64,000 bases of DNA, taken from positions 1 through 64,000 of the forward strand of contig PMSM01000007.1 in assembly GCA_003168335.1 (NCBI GenBank), read 5' to 3'. The first letter of the stretch is position 1. Each line of letters starts with the position of its first letter. Positions 22,681-31,467 of the stretch are shown here, piece by piece. The notes beneath the pieces are model-generated. The model ran no database searches. It saw only the letters and a list, made by a program, of their open reading frames with translations, and was not told where the DNA came from. The stretch is from Blastocatellia bacterium. Its GTDB lineage: Bacteria > Acidobacteriota > Blastocatellia > Pyrinomonadales > Pyrinomonadaceae. A program made the translations under genes and the position numbers.

Positions 22681-24096
22681 CTAAGACTCTTCCCCATATC
22701 TATCGGCGCGAAAGCGCCAGAGCCTGATCGGATCTCCCGCGGGAATTCCCGCCTTGCGCGAAGCGATTTCTACCTGCTGGGCCACCGTTTCAATTCCTTT
22801 AAGACTAGGCAGCAACAAAGCGCGGCGCACTCCGTTTTGGTCTTCGACGATTACGCCATAAACCCGCGGGTCGAGGTCGTCGAGTTTGACTGGTTCGGGT
22901 GGCGAAAGCACATCAACCGAATACTTCAATCCTGGGAGCTCGTCTGCGCGCACGGGTGTGAAACGCGGATCACGGGTAGCCGCGCTGATTGAGTTGATGA
23001 TCACTTCCTGGGCCAACGTGTCCTTCTCCGGTTCGACCGTGCCAATGCACCCGCGCAGCTCCCCCGCGCGAGTTTTGATCGAGACAAAGCAGCCGGCGCG
23101 TTGACTGAGCAGTTCGGAAGGGTTCTCAGGTGCCTTGATCACTTTGCCTTCCTTAACGAAAGTCTCAACTACCTGGCGAGCGAGAACGGGCAACTCTGTA
23201 CCGGTCTTTTCAGTGAGGACCTGAGCGCGCTCTGCGGACGAGTCGAGCACCCCAGCCGGGCTGCCCGGCCGGGGACCCCGCACGTCCGCGCTCCCAGCAA
23301 ACAGTTGCGCGACGAGATAACCAACGCCGAACGGCGCTTCATAACTGATCACTTCACAAGATGGTTCGAGTTCCTGCGCGACTCCGATTGCGACCAGCAT
23401 CGAGCGATAGCCACATTCTCCTGCCATCCGGCGCAACTCCGGATCCAGATCAACAATGCGATTGGTAGCGCAACTGCGAATCGCGTCGACCACCTCTTCG
23501 TCGAACAGGTGCGCTTGCGGGTTGTAGCCGGCGGGCGCCTCGAGCTTCAGCCGGTGACTGAGATCGCCGCTGGCGATAAAGGCGACCGGTCGCCCCACCT
23601 GTTCGACGGCTGCCCGGATGCACTTGCCGAATCGCACGTGTTCTTCGTTGGAAAGAAAGCTGTAGCCCAACGCGACCACCCTTCCCTGCCAACCGTGGCG
23701 TTGCAGAAAGTAGAGGGGAACGGCGGTGCCATGATCGAGATCTACCCCCCGGATTCTGATCGTCGCCAGATCTTGTTCAGCCGCAGTGCGCGTGATCTCG
23801 GTGAGTAACTCGTCGTCCAGTTCGGCCTGAACGGTCGCGGTAGGCGCCCGGAAGTTCGCAAAGTCGGCATGCAGTTGTGGCCCATCGTACGCGACAAACG
23901 CTTCAGGCTCGAGCGGTGCGTGCGGCGAAATCAGAATGACAGTCTCAGCGCCGCTGCGGACCACGCGTTCGGTGAGATCGGCCATCGCATCGATCGAGTT
24001 GCGCACTTCGACAATCGCCTCACGTCCGACTTCCGGCACCATGATCGGAGGATGCGGGGCAATTCCAGCGAAGACCAGAGAACTCGTGTTGGCCAT
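22681..24096 (-). CDS. AmmeMemoRadiSam fusion: MEMO (protein B) + AMMECR1 (protein A)
   Basis: 471 residues in two domains. Residues 1-265 are the MEMO/class III extradiol dioxygenase-like fold (FAGIAPHPPIMVPEVGRE; ILISPHAPL; GVDLDHGTAVPLYFL; FIASGDLSHRL), with His residues where the metal is bound in LigB-like enzymes. Residues about 295-471 are AMMECR1 (GCFVSIKTRAGELRGCIGTV; NSISAATRDPRFTPVRADEL; YGVIVEDQNGVRRALLLPSL). In many prokaryotes these two are separate genes beside a radical-SAM gene; that third member is absent here. The linker (residues about 267-289, SADVRGPRPGSPAGVLDSS) is encoded by a palindromic repeat also found at 54140. Biochemical role unknown. Confidence 0.9.
   Translation of the reverse strand: MANTSSLVFAGIAPHPPIMVPEVGREAIVEVRNSIDAMADLTERVVRSGAETVILISPHAPLEPEAFVAYDGPQLHADFANFRAPTATVQAELDDELLTEITRTAAEQDLATIRIRGVDLDHGTAVPLYFLQRHGWQGRVVALGYSFLSNEEHVRFGKCIRAAVEQVGRPVAFIASGDLSHRLKLEAPAGYNPQAHLFDEEVVDAIRSCATNRIVDLDPELRRMAGECGYRSMLVAIGVAQELEPSCEVISYEAPFGVGYLVAQLFAGSADVRGPRPGSPAGVLDSSAERAQVLTEKTGTELPVLARQVVETFVKEGKVIKAPENPSELLSQRAGCFVSIKTRAGELRGCIGTVEPEKDTLAQEVIINSISAATRDPRFTPVRADELPGLKYSVDVLSPPEPVKLDDLDPRVYGVIVEDQNGVRRALLLPSLKGIETVAQQVEIASRKAGIPAGDPIRLWRFRADRYGEES
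23232..23297. repeat. In-frame repeat copy within MEMO-AMMECR1 linker
   Basis: This stretch is nearly identical, on the opposite strand, to 54138-54204 in an intergenic gap. Two differences in about 66 bases fall at paired positions of one hairpin stem (GCCGGG-CAG-CCCGGC here, GCGGGG-CAG-CCCCGC there, in coding orientation). It is read in frame. The right arm of the full-length intergenic element appears to be missing here. Confidence 0.85.
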
Positions 24097-24166
24097 AACA
24101 ACGAAGGGTACTCACGCGAGGCGATAAAGTTTTCGTGAACAGTCTAATTCTAGCACCGCCGCGAGT

Positions 24167-24304
24167 GTGTCAGAAGCCCGCGCGTAAGCGAGGGCGACTG
24201 TCGCATCGGTTACTTATCGCCGTCTCCAAGAACGGGTCGCCGCAGTTTTCTTCATCATGAATGCTCGCGGGTCCGGCCCTCCCTGACGGTCGGGCTTCTG
24301 ACAC
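24167..24304. repeat. Inverted-repeat element in gap 24097-24451
   Basis: Perfect 14-base arms GTGTCAGAAGCCCG (24167-24180) and CGGGCTTCTGACAC (24291-24304). The same family is nested at 8539-8610 and a half copy ends at about 33091. The remainder of the gap (24340-24400) carries a GGTAAGGC/GCCTTACC fragment related to 816-1002. No gene is seen between 24097 and 24451. Confidence 0.82.
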
Positions 24305-24451
24305 AACTTGTTCCTCAGCAGCCTCGCGATGTCCCCCCTAAACAGTCTTACCGGTAAGGCAAAGCCTTACCGCACATCGGGCGGCATAGCCGCGCCGCGA
24401 CCAAATCCATCTTTGCCAGAAGCCCAGAGGGCAAACTATCATGGCTGCCCC

Positions 24452-25693
24452 ATGGAGCAATTCGATCTCTTGATCGTTGGCGCCGGCCCGGCCGGCTCGT
24501 TTGCCGCGGAACGTCTCGCGCGCGGCGGGGCGAGCGTAGCTCTGTTCGATGGCCGGCCCCCGGGCGACCCGAAGGCCTGCGGCGGCGGCGTGACCTCGAA
24601 AGCTTTGAAGGCCTGGCCGCATTTACTCGAAGCGGTCGGGCGCACGATCGATGAACTCGACATGTACTCGCCTTCAGGTAAGCGTCTGCATTTGAAACTC
24701 GACGAGCCGTTCGCCGTCTACTCGCGGATTGCTTTCGATACTTTTCTGCGCGAACGCGCGCGTGAGGCGGGCGCGCATGTCTTCGCGGAAAAGATCGCCG
24801 GGCGTGGCTTCAAAAAAGATGAGACTGGTTGGATCGTGCGCGCGCAAAGCGGCAAAGAGTTTTCGTGTGCGTGGCTGGTGGGCGCCGACGGAGCCAACAG
24901 TCCGATTGCGAAGAAACTCGCCGGGCCTTTGCCGCCGGCAGAGATGGAAGTCGCGTTCGGTTATCGCGCGCCTTTACCGTCTGCCGGTGACGCGGCCACC
25001 GTAGTCGCTTTTCTGCCGAAATGGGTGGGCTATGCGTGGGCGTTTCCGCGTCCGGATCATGTTTCGTTCGGCATTGCGACTACCCAGGACGCGTTCGATC
25101 ATGAAGCGCTCGATAAACTGCTGTGGGATTTCATGGTGAGTTATTACGAGGTACCGCAAGTTGGAAACTTGCGTCCCCAGATGCGAATCTGGTCGAAGGG
25201 CGCTCGCAAAGGTGAGCGAACAGGAACGCGAGTCAACAGCTTGCGCCACATCAGGGCCGAACTTGAAAAATCTGCCGAGCGTTACGCGGCGCGGATTCCC
25301 GGACTCGAGCCGCGCACCTGGGATACGCGCCACGCCTGTGGCGAGCAGTGGGCGTTGCTCGGCGATGCGGCAGGCTTTGCCGATCCGGTGACTGGCGAAG
25401 GGATCTATTACGCTTTACGTTCAGCGGAACTCTTCGCCGAAGCGTACCTTTCGGGCTCACCTTTGGATTACGAAAAACTTTGGCGCGCAGACTTTGGCCG
25501 TGAATTACAGAGAGCTTCGCAGATGCGGCGAAAGTTTTACGGAAACTTCTGGGGCGCGCCCTTCACCGAACGAATGATCGAATTCGCCCGCGGTCATCGC
25601 GGCATCCGCAAAGTTCTGGGCCGGCTCGTCGCCGGTGACCAGGGCTACACTGATCTAAAGCGCAAGCTGGCGCGCAGCGCACTGAAACCATAA
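24452..25693 (+). CDS. Geranylgeranyl-reductase family FAD oxidoreductase
   Basis: 413 residues from ATG 24452 (MEQFDLLIVGAGPAGSFAAE); the frame upstream is repeat sequence. The GxGxxG FAD motif is at residues 10-15, then the ATG-type motif LVGADGANSPIAKKL, and the second FAD motif ALLGDAAGFADPVTGEGIYYALRS, all typical of the GGR/p-hydroxybenzoate-hydroxylase-like group. Members reduce isoprenoid double bonds in lipids, quinones or chlorophyll side chains. The CGGG motif in KACGGGVTSKAL matches family members. Residues about 233-244 (VPQVGNLRPQ) are encoded by a hairpin repeat (25155-25173) also found outside genes. Monocistronic. Confidence 0.88.
   Translation: MEQFDLLIVGAGPAGSFAAERLARGGASVALFDGRPPGDPKACGGGVTSKALKAWPHLLEAVGRTIDELDMYSPSGKRLHLKLDEPFAVYSRIAFDTFLRERAREAGAHVFAEKIAGRGFKKDETGWIVRAQSGKEFSCAWLVGADGANSPIAKKLAGPLPPAEMEVAFGYRAPLPSAGDAATVVAFLPKWVGYAWAFPRPDHVSFGIATTQDAFDHEALDKLLWDFMVSYYEVPQVGNLRPQMRIWSKGARKGERTGTRVNSLRHIRAELEKSAERYAARIPGLEPRTWDTRHACGEQWALLGDAAGFADPVTGEGIYYALRSAELFAEAYLSGSPLDYEKLWRADFGRELQRASQMRRKFYGNFWGAPFTERMIEFARGHRGIRKVLGRLVAGDQGYTDLKRKLARSALKP
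25155..25173. repeat. Hairpin repeat inside the oxidoreductase gene
   Basis: Perfect 8-base stem CGCAAGTT / AACTTGCG with loop GGA, identical in stem to the intergenic hairpin at 44721-44739 (loop GAT). It is read in frame and adds residues around PQVGNLR. A partly complementary segment (CAACAGCTTGCG, about 25233-25245) could mark the other end of a larger insert. Confidence 0.6.
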
Positions 25694-25720
25694 TTAGTCG
25701 CTCAAATTTGTCGAGGGAGA

Positions 25721-26653
25721 ATGGGCAAAAAAGTGCGTAAAGCTGTAGAGCTGATCTTATCCATCGCCTTCGCCGTTACACTTCAAGGGCAAACGCCACT
25801 GACCGCTCAAGACTATTTGAAGAGTAGTCTGGCGCACTTTCAAAGCGGAGACACAGAGGCGGCCCTCGCTGACGTCAATAAAGCAATCGCACTTAACTCC
25901 AACGACGTTGATGCGTTTGCTCTTCGGGCCGCGATTCGGAGCAGGAAGGGTGATACGGAAGGGACACTGGCTGACTATAGTAAGGTAATTGAGCTGGTCC
26001 CAAACGCTCCGGGTGTTGAAGCAATTTATACGAATCGAAGTATGATTCGTCTTCAAAGAGGGGATGTCGATGGTGCTCTAACTGATCTGAACAAGGCCAT
26101 TTCCATTAATCCCAATGTAGCTGAAATCTATAACGGTCGGGCGATTGCCCGATTGCAGAAAGGCGATCTGGAAGGCGCCCTTGCTGACTATGAAAAAGTT
26201 ATAGAACTTAAGCCAACTCTACCTTCCGCTTTCATGGGGCGGGGTTATTTCCGTTTGCAAAGGGGCGATCTGGATGGCGCGTTTGCCGATTTTGACAAAG
26301 CGATCGACTTGAAACCAGATTATGCTGATACCTATATTGATCGCGGCGTGGTTCGCGGTTTGAAGGGTAATATCGATCAAGCCATAGCAGACATAAAGAA
26401 AGGGGCTTCCCTTAATCCGAAGTCTATTTCGGATGTCAGCCGGGGAAGTTTCACGTCGCCTTTCGGCGACTTGAATACGTTTATTAAGTCTCATCCGACT
26501 AACGCCAGAGCTTATGAGATTCGTGGCATCCTGCGGTTATTGCAGGGTCAAACCGCAGAAGCACAACGGGATTTTCACACGAGCATGGAAATTGATCCAA
26601 AGCTTGGGCCAGAAATTACCGAAGTGACCGGTCGACTATCAAAAACCAGATAA
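25721..26653 (+). CDS. Exported tetratricopeptide-repeat protein
   Basis: 310 residues. A putative signal segment (VELILSIAFAVTLQGQTPL) is followed by about seven TPR units of 34 residues from residue 28 on, each with the form ...GDxxxALADxxKAIxLxPNxxxAY... (e.g. LEGALADYEKVIELKPTLPSA, DLDGAFADFDKAIDLKPDYADT). TPR superhelices mediate protein contacts. GAGGGAG lies just before the ATG. No partner is identifiable; it starts 27 bases after the oxidoreductase gene, so readthrough is possible. Confidence 0.88.
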   Translation: MGKKVRKAVELILSIAFAVTLQGQTPLTAQDYLKSSLAHFQSGDTEAALADVNKAIALNSNDVDAFALRAAIRSRKGDTEGTLADYSKVIELVPNAPGVEAIYTNRSMIRLQRGDVDGALTDLNKAISINPNVAEIYNGRAIARLQKGDLEGALADYEKVIELKPTLPSAFMGRGYFRLQRGDLDGAFADFDKAIDLKPDYADTYIDRGVVRGLKGNIDQAIADIKKGASLNPKSISDVSRGSFTSPFGDLNTFIKSHPTNARAYEIRGILRLLQGQTAEAQRDFHTSMEIDPKLGPEITEVTGRLSKTR

Positions 26654-26790
26654 CACTTGAATCTTCCCCGCCGAAAAATGTAATCTGGTTTAGGTCTGAA
26701 TTGTTTGGTCTCAGTTTCGGTTAGCCCTGGGTTCCACGCTAGTAAAAACCTCCTCCCTTATTTTGAAGAGCTGCCAGTAGGATTCACCCG

Positions 26791-27918
26791 ATGGGAATTC
26801 GCGGAACTCTGAAAACAATGAGTGTCTCTGACCTGCTCCAGTTTCTGGCGTCAGGTCGCAAGACCGGCACCCTTAAGCTCGGCCTGGGCAGCATCGTCAA
26901 GCACATCTATCTGGAAGTCGGATTGATCGTCGGCTCGAGTTCCAACGATCCGAAGGAGTACCTGGGCCAGGTGCTGCTGCATTACGGCAAGATCGAAGAA
27001 GCCCAACTGCAGACGGCCATGGAGATTCAACGCCAATCCGGCGGCAAGCTGGGGGTGATTCTGGCAGCGCGCGGATTTGTCACCCAGGAAGACGTGGTCG
27101 AAGTACTGCGCACGCGGACGTTGGAAATCATCTACGATCTCTTCATCTGGGAGGAAGCCCACTTCGAATTTTTCGACAACGAACCTCCGCCCAAAGATCT
27201 AATTCGCATTCAGGTCGAAGTTACTTCAGTAATCATGGACGGCATTTACCGGATTGATGAATGGGCGCGCTATCGCACAGTCATACCTTCCGCTCGCACC
27301 TTCTTCGAGTTGATACCCGGCTGGACGCAATCGCTGAACGCGAGCCAGGAAACTCGCCAGATACTCTTTCACGTCGAAAAGCGCATGACCGCGGCTGAGA
27401 TTTGCTACAACATGCACACCTCGCTGTTTCACGCGTGCGCCCTGCTGTTTGATCTGGTCAAAGAAGACATCATCCGGGTGGCCGGCGAAGCGCCGGAACC
27501 TACTCCTGAAGTTTCGACTGATTTGTCAGCGCTGAAATTGCCCGTTCCCGAGTTACTGAAGCTGGCTCGCGCTGAGATCAAAGAGAACAATGCCGAAAAT
27601 GCCCTGGCGATAATTCACAGCGCGCTCGAACAGGAAGCGAAAAACACCGAGGCCCATCGTTTGCGCGAAGAAGCCGAGAAAAAATTCGTGGCGCAAATCT
27701 TCCAGGGCGGCTTGTCTCCGCACGCTCTGCCTCGGATTCTGGTCCCGCCAGAGCAACTGGAACACGAAAGACTCGGGCCGCAGGAAGGCTTTGTGCTTTC
27801 CCGCATCAACGGCGAGTCGGATATCGAATCTATCCTTGCTGTTTGTCCCTTTCGCGAAGCGGACAGCCTCCGCATGATCAAGAAACTCTTCGATAGCGGC
27901 ATCATCGGAACTAAGTAA
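26791..27918 (+). CDS. DUF4388 (PATAN) domain protein
   Basis: 375 residues. MGIRGTLKTMSVSDLLQFLASGRKTGTLKLG at the N-terminus is the hallmark of DUF4388/PATAN, a domain found in response regulators and gliding or signalling proteins of deep-branching bacteria. The second part (YLGQVLLHYGKIEEAQLQTAMEIQ... LGVILAARGFVTQEDVVEVLR) resembles the helical MshEN/GspE N-terminal-like module that can bind c-di-GMP, but I cannot confirm binding residues. The C-terminal third has a TPR-like stretch (ENALAIIHSALEQEAKNTEAHRLREEA) and a final helical segment. Cytoplasmic; probably a signalling adaptor. Confidence 0.85.
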   Translation: MGIRGTLKTMSVSDLLQFLASGRKTGTLKLGLGSIVKHIYLEVGLIVGSSSNDPKEYLGQVLLHYGKIEEAQLQTAMEIQRQSGGKLGVILAARGFVTQEDVVEVLRTRTLEIIYDLFIWEEAHFEFFDNEPPPKDLIRIQVEVTSVIMDGIYRIDEWARYRTVIPSARTFFELIPGWTQSLNASQETRQILFHVEKRMTAAEICYNMHTSLFHACALLFDLVKEDIIRVAGEAPEPTPEVSTDLSALKLPVPELLKLARAEIKENNAENALAIIHSALEQEAKNTEAHRLREEAEKKFVAQIFQGGLSPHALPRILVPPEQLEHERLGPQEGFVLSRINGESDIESILAVCPFREADSLRMIKKLFDSGIIGTK

Positions 27919-28173
27919 AGCTGTAAGCAGCCGCCCTCAGAAATCACAACAGATACCCGCCGGGCAACGCTTTGAACAGCAACCCAGCGCCTCAAACAGC
28001 GGATAGACTATCGCGGAGGGTTTAGCCGCTACTTAGGGCCGCAGAAAAGGACATCCACGAAATCACACGAATTTACGCGAGCTGGATTCGGGCTCTGTTC
28101 GTGTGGTTCGTGGATCGGTCTCCTCCACCCACTCTTTACGAATTGCAATTCTCGGCTTACCATTCGTAACCAA

Positions 28174-28713
28174 ATGCGTATTCCTACATCAATATTTGTG
28201 CTCGCAATTGTCGTCGTCGGCGTTGCGACTTCCAGCGCCAACCACGCGACGGTTCCCGCATTTCAACCCGTTACGCTGCAACCGAACACGCTCTGCGCCA
28301 AAGACGAGCGCATCATCTTCAGTTGTCCCGTCAAGCGTCCGGCGAAGATCGTTTCCGTGTGCGGTTCGAAAGATCTGACCAGCGACCACGGTTATTTGCA
28401 GTATCGCTTTGGTGTGCCGGGAAAGATCGAGCTCGAGTATCCGAAAGATCGAAGCGGTACGCAGCAGAAGTTTCACTACAAGCACTACTTTCGCGCGCAG
28501 TTCGATCTGACCGAGATCGGTTTCACGATCGACGGATACGAGTATTCAGTTTTCGATGATTACAACGGCGAAGAAAAGCCGGTTCAAAGCTCGCAAGGCG
28601 TCAGCGTCACCGCGCCCGGCAAACCGAAAGAGGTAAGCTTCGTTTGCCGCACGAAACCGAAAGGTGACTATTCGGATTTGCAGACGGTGCTTGGTAACGA
28701 TCAGGATAAGTAA
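28174..28713 (+). CDS. Secreted protein of unknown function
   Basis: 179 residues with a clear signal peptide (MRIPTSIFVLAIVVVGVATSSANHA). Four Cys in the mature part (TLCAKDERIIFSCPVK; VSVCGSK; VSFVCRTK) are spaced for two disulphides. Repeated beta-rich segments (KIELEYPKD, QFDLTEIGFTIDGYEYSVFDDY, VSVTAPGKPKEVSFVC) suggest an all-beta fold. I do not recognise a family. It stands alone between repeat-rich gaps; no Shine-Dalgarno is obvious. Confidence 0.75.
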   Translation: MRIPTSIFVLAIVVVGVATSSANHATVPAFQPVTLQPNTLCAKDERIIFSCPVKRPAKIVSVCGSKDLTSDHGYLQYRFGVPGKIELEYPKDRSGTQQKFHYKHYFRAQFDLTEIGFTIDGYEYSVFDDYNGEEKPVQSSQGVSVTAPGKPKEVSFVCRTKPKGDYSDLQTVLGNDQDK

Positions 28714-28739
28714 GCTGGCAGAATTACGAGCCGCGTTCG

Positions 28740-28990
28740 CGCGGCTTGGCCCGCAGGGGCGGGGTCCCGCGCGGGCAGCCCGCGGTGGGGTGCCGGTTAC
28801 TAGCCCAGCCGTTTTACGGCTGGGTCAGCAGCGACGAAAGATGCCGAAAGCCTGCTTCAGCGGGCTTATTTCATTGGTGGCTTTAGCCGGATGCTCAAGC
28901 GCGATGGTAAGCACGCTGAAGCGTGCGGTCGCGGTGATCGCGCAGCGTTCAACCAGCGCTCAAAGCGCGGGCCTGGCAACCCATTGACCG
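28740..28990. repeat. Cluster of palindromic repeats in gap 28714-29140
   Basis: At about 28755-28797 is a diverged copy of the 54140 element (GGGGTCCC, stem CGCGGG-CAG-CCCGCG, then TGGGGTG). It is followed by CAGCCGTTTTACGGCTG, AAGCCTGCTTCAGCGGGCTT and GCACGCTGAAGCGTGC hairpins. No gene is seen in 28714-29140. Confidence 0.7.
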
Positions 28991-29140
28991 AGCCTGATGA
29001 ATCGGGCTCTTTCGCCAGAGACATAATCCTTCTGCAAGCCGGCTGCGCGAGCTGAGCCAGGTTTCGGCTTCGCTCCACCTGAGGGCTATACTTCTGCCGC
29101 GCCCGTTCATTTGGAAGTGTTCCATGGAGGTTCGACTGTT

Positions 29141-30979
29141 ATGTTCATTAAGGCCGTCGTCTTTGCCCTCTTTCTTGGTGTATTTGCTTTCGCCTTTGCC
29201 CAAACCGGATCTCGCATGAAACCGAACCAGACATTCCCGCCCGCCTACTGGCCGCTCGAAAAAAGCCAGCCGATCGTCGACAAGACGCAGACGATCAAGC
29301 TGGCGCCGGACCTGTCTCAGCTAAGCGCAGACGAACGGAAAGCGGTCGCCAAGCTGCTCGAAGTAGGAAAGATTTTTCAGAGCATCTATGAAGACCAGCG
29401 ACACCAGCAGGGACTTTCGTCTTATCGTGATCTGATGCAACTCGCCAAGAGTACCGGCCCGACTGTGGCTATGACGGACCTGCTCACCCTCTATCGACTT
29501 TTCCAGGGACCAATCGCCACGACACTTGAGAACAAGCGCGAACCTTTCCTGCCGGTCGATCCGGTGGTGCCGGGAAAGAATATGTATCCGTGGGGAGTTA
29601 AGAAAGAAGAGATCGAAAGTTTCGTCGCGGCGCATCCCGAGAAGCGCGACGAGATTATGGGCTCGCGCACTGTGGTGAGAACGGCAAACTCTCTGAACGC
29701 CGATAAGGATCTGGCGATGCTGCACAAGTATCCGGTGCTGGACACGCTGCATCCCGGGCTGAGAGCTGAACTGGAAACGATCCAGGGTGGCAAGGCGAGC
29801 CCGCGCGGGGCGATGCCCCTGATGCGCCAGGGCTTCTATGCCGTTCCTTACTCAGTCGCCTACGCCGATGAATTGATGAAAGCGCATGGATTGTTGAATG
29901 AAGCCGCCGCTGCTTTGCAGAAAGACGATGAAGAGTTTGCCAGGTATCTGCGCAATCGCGCGCGCGATCTTTTGTCTGATGACTATGAATCGGGTGATGC
30001 GGCGTGGGTCACCGGCCACTTTAAGAATCTCAACGCGCAAATCGGTTCGTACGAGACGTACGATGACGAGCTTTACGGCGTGAAAACATTCTTCGCGTTC
30101 AGTCTACTGGCAACGCGACAGCAGGAGACGGCGGCGCTGCGACAGGCGATGAAGGGTCTGCAGGCGTTGGAAGATTCGCTGCCTTACGATCGTCACAAGA
30201 GAATACGCGAAGACATTCCCGTCGGCGTCTATGATGTGATTGCCGACTTTGGCCAGGCGCGCGGCGGCAACACCGCGACGATTCTGCCGAATGAAAGTTA
30301 TCTGGCGCGCCGCTACGGCCGCACGATTCTTTTGCGCGCGAACATCATGCGCGAACCGAATATCTTCGAAGGCACGTCGCGCAACTTCGCGGCGGCGGTC
30401 GGAGAAGACCAGGCAAAGGAGTTGACCTCGGACGGGAATTTCTATCGTACCCTGTGGCATGAAGTGGGCCACTATCTCGGCGTCGATCGCACGAAAGACG
30501 GCCGCGATCTCGATCAGGCCCTGCTGGACGACGCCAGTGCGCTGGAAGAGATGAAGGCCGATTTGGTTTCACTGTTCGTTGCCGAAGCCCTGCGCAAGCA
30601 GGGCTACTACACGGATGCGCAACTGCGGTCGGTTTACGCGGGCGGCATTCTGCGCGTGCTGCAGAATAACAAGCCGCGGCGCGATCAACCTTACAACACG
30701 ATGCAGTTGATGCAGTGGAATTTCTTTCTCGAAAATGGGCTGTTAACTTTTGAGAACGGCAAGCTGCGTATTCACTATGACAAGTATCATGCGGTCGTAG
30801 GCAAGCTGCTCCAGAAAGTGCTCGAGGTTCAGTACGCGGGTGACAAAGCAGCCGCCGATCATTTCATCGATGAATACACGACCTGGAAAGAGGATCTGCA
30901 CGGCGTGATTGCCAAGAACATTCGCGAACAGTCGCGCTACCGATTTCGGCTGTTTAAGTATGCGGCGCTGGCCGAATGA
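29141..30979 (+). CDS. Secreted M49-like (dipeptidyl peptidase III-like) metallopeptidase
   Basis: 612 residues from ATG 29141, which has GGAGG about 10 bases upstream. Signal peptide MFIKAVVFALFLGVFAFAFAQ. The zinc site is HEVGH (His 440) in TLWHEVGHYLGV, and about 35 residues later LEEMKADLVSLFVAE supplies the second Glu, the arrangement of the DPP III / bacterial M49-like group, whose other members are mostly cytosolic or unexported. The long helical N-terminal region (YDRHKRIREDIPVGVYDVI; GGNTATILPNES) is also as in that group. Likely cleaves dipeptides from oligopeptides in the periplasm. Family assignment rests on the two motifs; substrate not known. Confidence 0.8.
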   Translation: MFIKAVVFALFLGVFAFAFAQTGSRMKPNQTFPPAYWPLEKSQPIVDKTQTIKLAPDLSQLSADERKAVAKLLEVGKIFQSIYEDQRHQQGLSSYRDLMQLAKSTGPTVAMTDLLTLYRLFQGPIATTLENKREPFLPVDPVVPGKNMYPWGVKKEEIESFVAAHPEKRDEIMGSRTVVRTANSLNADKDLAMLHKYPVLDTLHPGLRAELETIQGGKASPRGAMPLMRQGFYAVPYSVAYADELMKAHGLLNEAAAALQKDDEEFARYLRNRARDLLSDDYESGDAAWVTGHFKNLNAQIGSYETYDDELYGVKTFFAFSLLATRQQETAALRQAMKGLQALEDSLPYDRHKRIREDIPVGVYDVIADFGQARGGNTATILPNESYLARRYGRTILLRANIMREPNIFEGTSRNFAAAVGEDQAKELTSDGNFYRTLWHEVGHYLGVDRTKDGRDLDQALLDDASALEEMKADLVSLFVAEALRKQGYYTDAQLRSVYAGGILRVLQNNKPRRDQPYNTMQLMQWNFFLENGLLTFENGKLRIHYDKYHAVVGKLLQKVLEVQYAGDKAAADHFIDEYTTWKEDLHGVIAKNIREQSRYRFRLFKYAALAE

Positions 30980-31006
30980 TCGGCAGGCGCTGAATACAGA
31001 CAGGAT

Positions 31007-31068
31007 TTACATGATTAACAGGATAACCAAAGCAATCATGTGAATCCTGTTCATCCTGTCAAAAGATT
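31007..31068. repeat. Palindromic repeat, GACAGGATTTAC family
   Basis: Left arm GACAGGATTTACATGATT, right arm AATCATGTGAATCCTGTTCATCCTGTC, imperfect reverse complements. It lies just upstream of the DUF983 gene; a sister copy follows that gene at 31468-31533, so the gene is bracketed by two elements of the same family. Confidence 0.8.
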
Positions 31069-31084
31069 TTGAGAAGGTCAGCCC

Positions 31085-31462
31085 ATGAAAAGAGATCCGC
31101 GCACGATCATCCTTACGCTGCGGCGGTGTTTCAAACTGCAGTGTCCGGTGTGTGGTCGCGCGTCAGTTTTCGCGAAACCTTTCAACCTTAAAGTCCACTG
31201 CACCGCGTGCGACGTGATCTTCAAACGTGAAGAGGGGTTTTTCGTCGGTGCGATCATGGCCAACGTGGTCGCTACCGAGGTCTTGATCCTGGTTGCCTAC
31301 TTTTCCTGCCTGCTCTTCACCAACCTGAATGACCAGACTATGTTAACTGTTCTGTTCGTCTTCGGCGTCACCTTTCCGCTGGCTTTCTATCACCATAGCT
31401 GGAGTTTGTGGCTGGGACTCGATCATTTGATCGAAGGGCTGCCGCAAAGAAGCGAGCGATGA
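31085..31462 (+). CDS. DUF983 membrane protein
   Basis: 125 residues. N-terminal zinc-ribbon-like CPVCGRASVF ... HCTACDVIFKREEGFFVGA, the DUF983 signature, then two membrane segments (ANVVATEVLILVAYFSCLLF and TVLFVFGVTFPLAFYHHSWSLWLGLDHL). AGAAGG lies close before the ATG. DUF983 proteins are widespread but uncharacterised; some sit by cytochrome oxidase genes. Here it is isolated, flanked by two copies of the GACAGGATTTAC repeat. Confidence 0.88.
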   Translation: MKRDPRTIILTLRRCFKLQCPVCGRASVFAKPFNLKVHCTACDVIFKREEGFFVGAIMANVVATEVLILVAYFSCLLFTNLNDQTMLTVLFVFGVTFPLAFYHHSWSLWLGLDHLIEGLPQRSER

Positions 31463-31467
31463 GAACC

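Noticed and set aside
23101-23808. 235-residue open frame antisense to the MEMO-AMMECR1 gene
   Set aside because: No recognisable domain, while the minus strand encodes two well-known domains.
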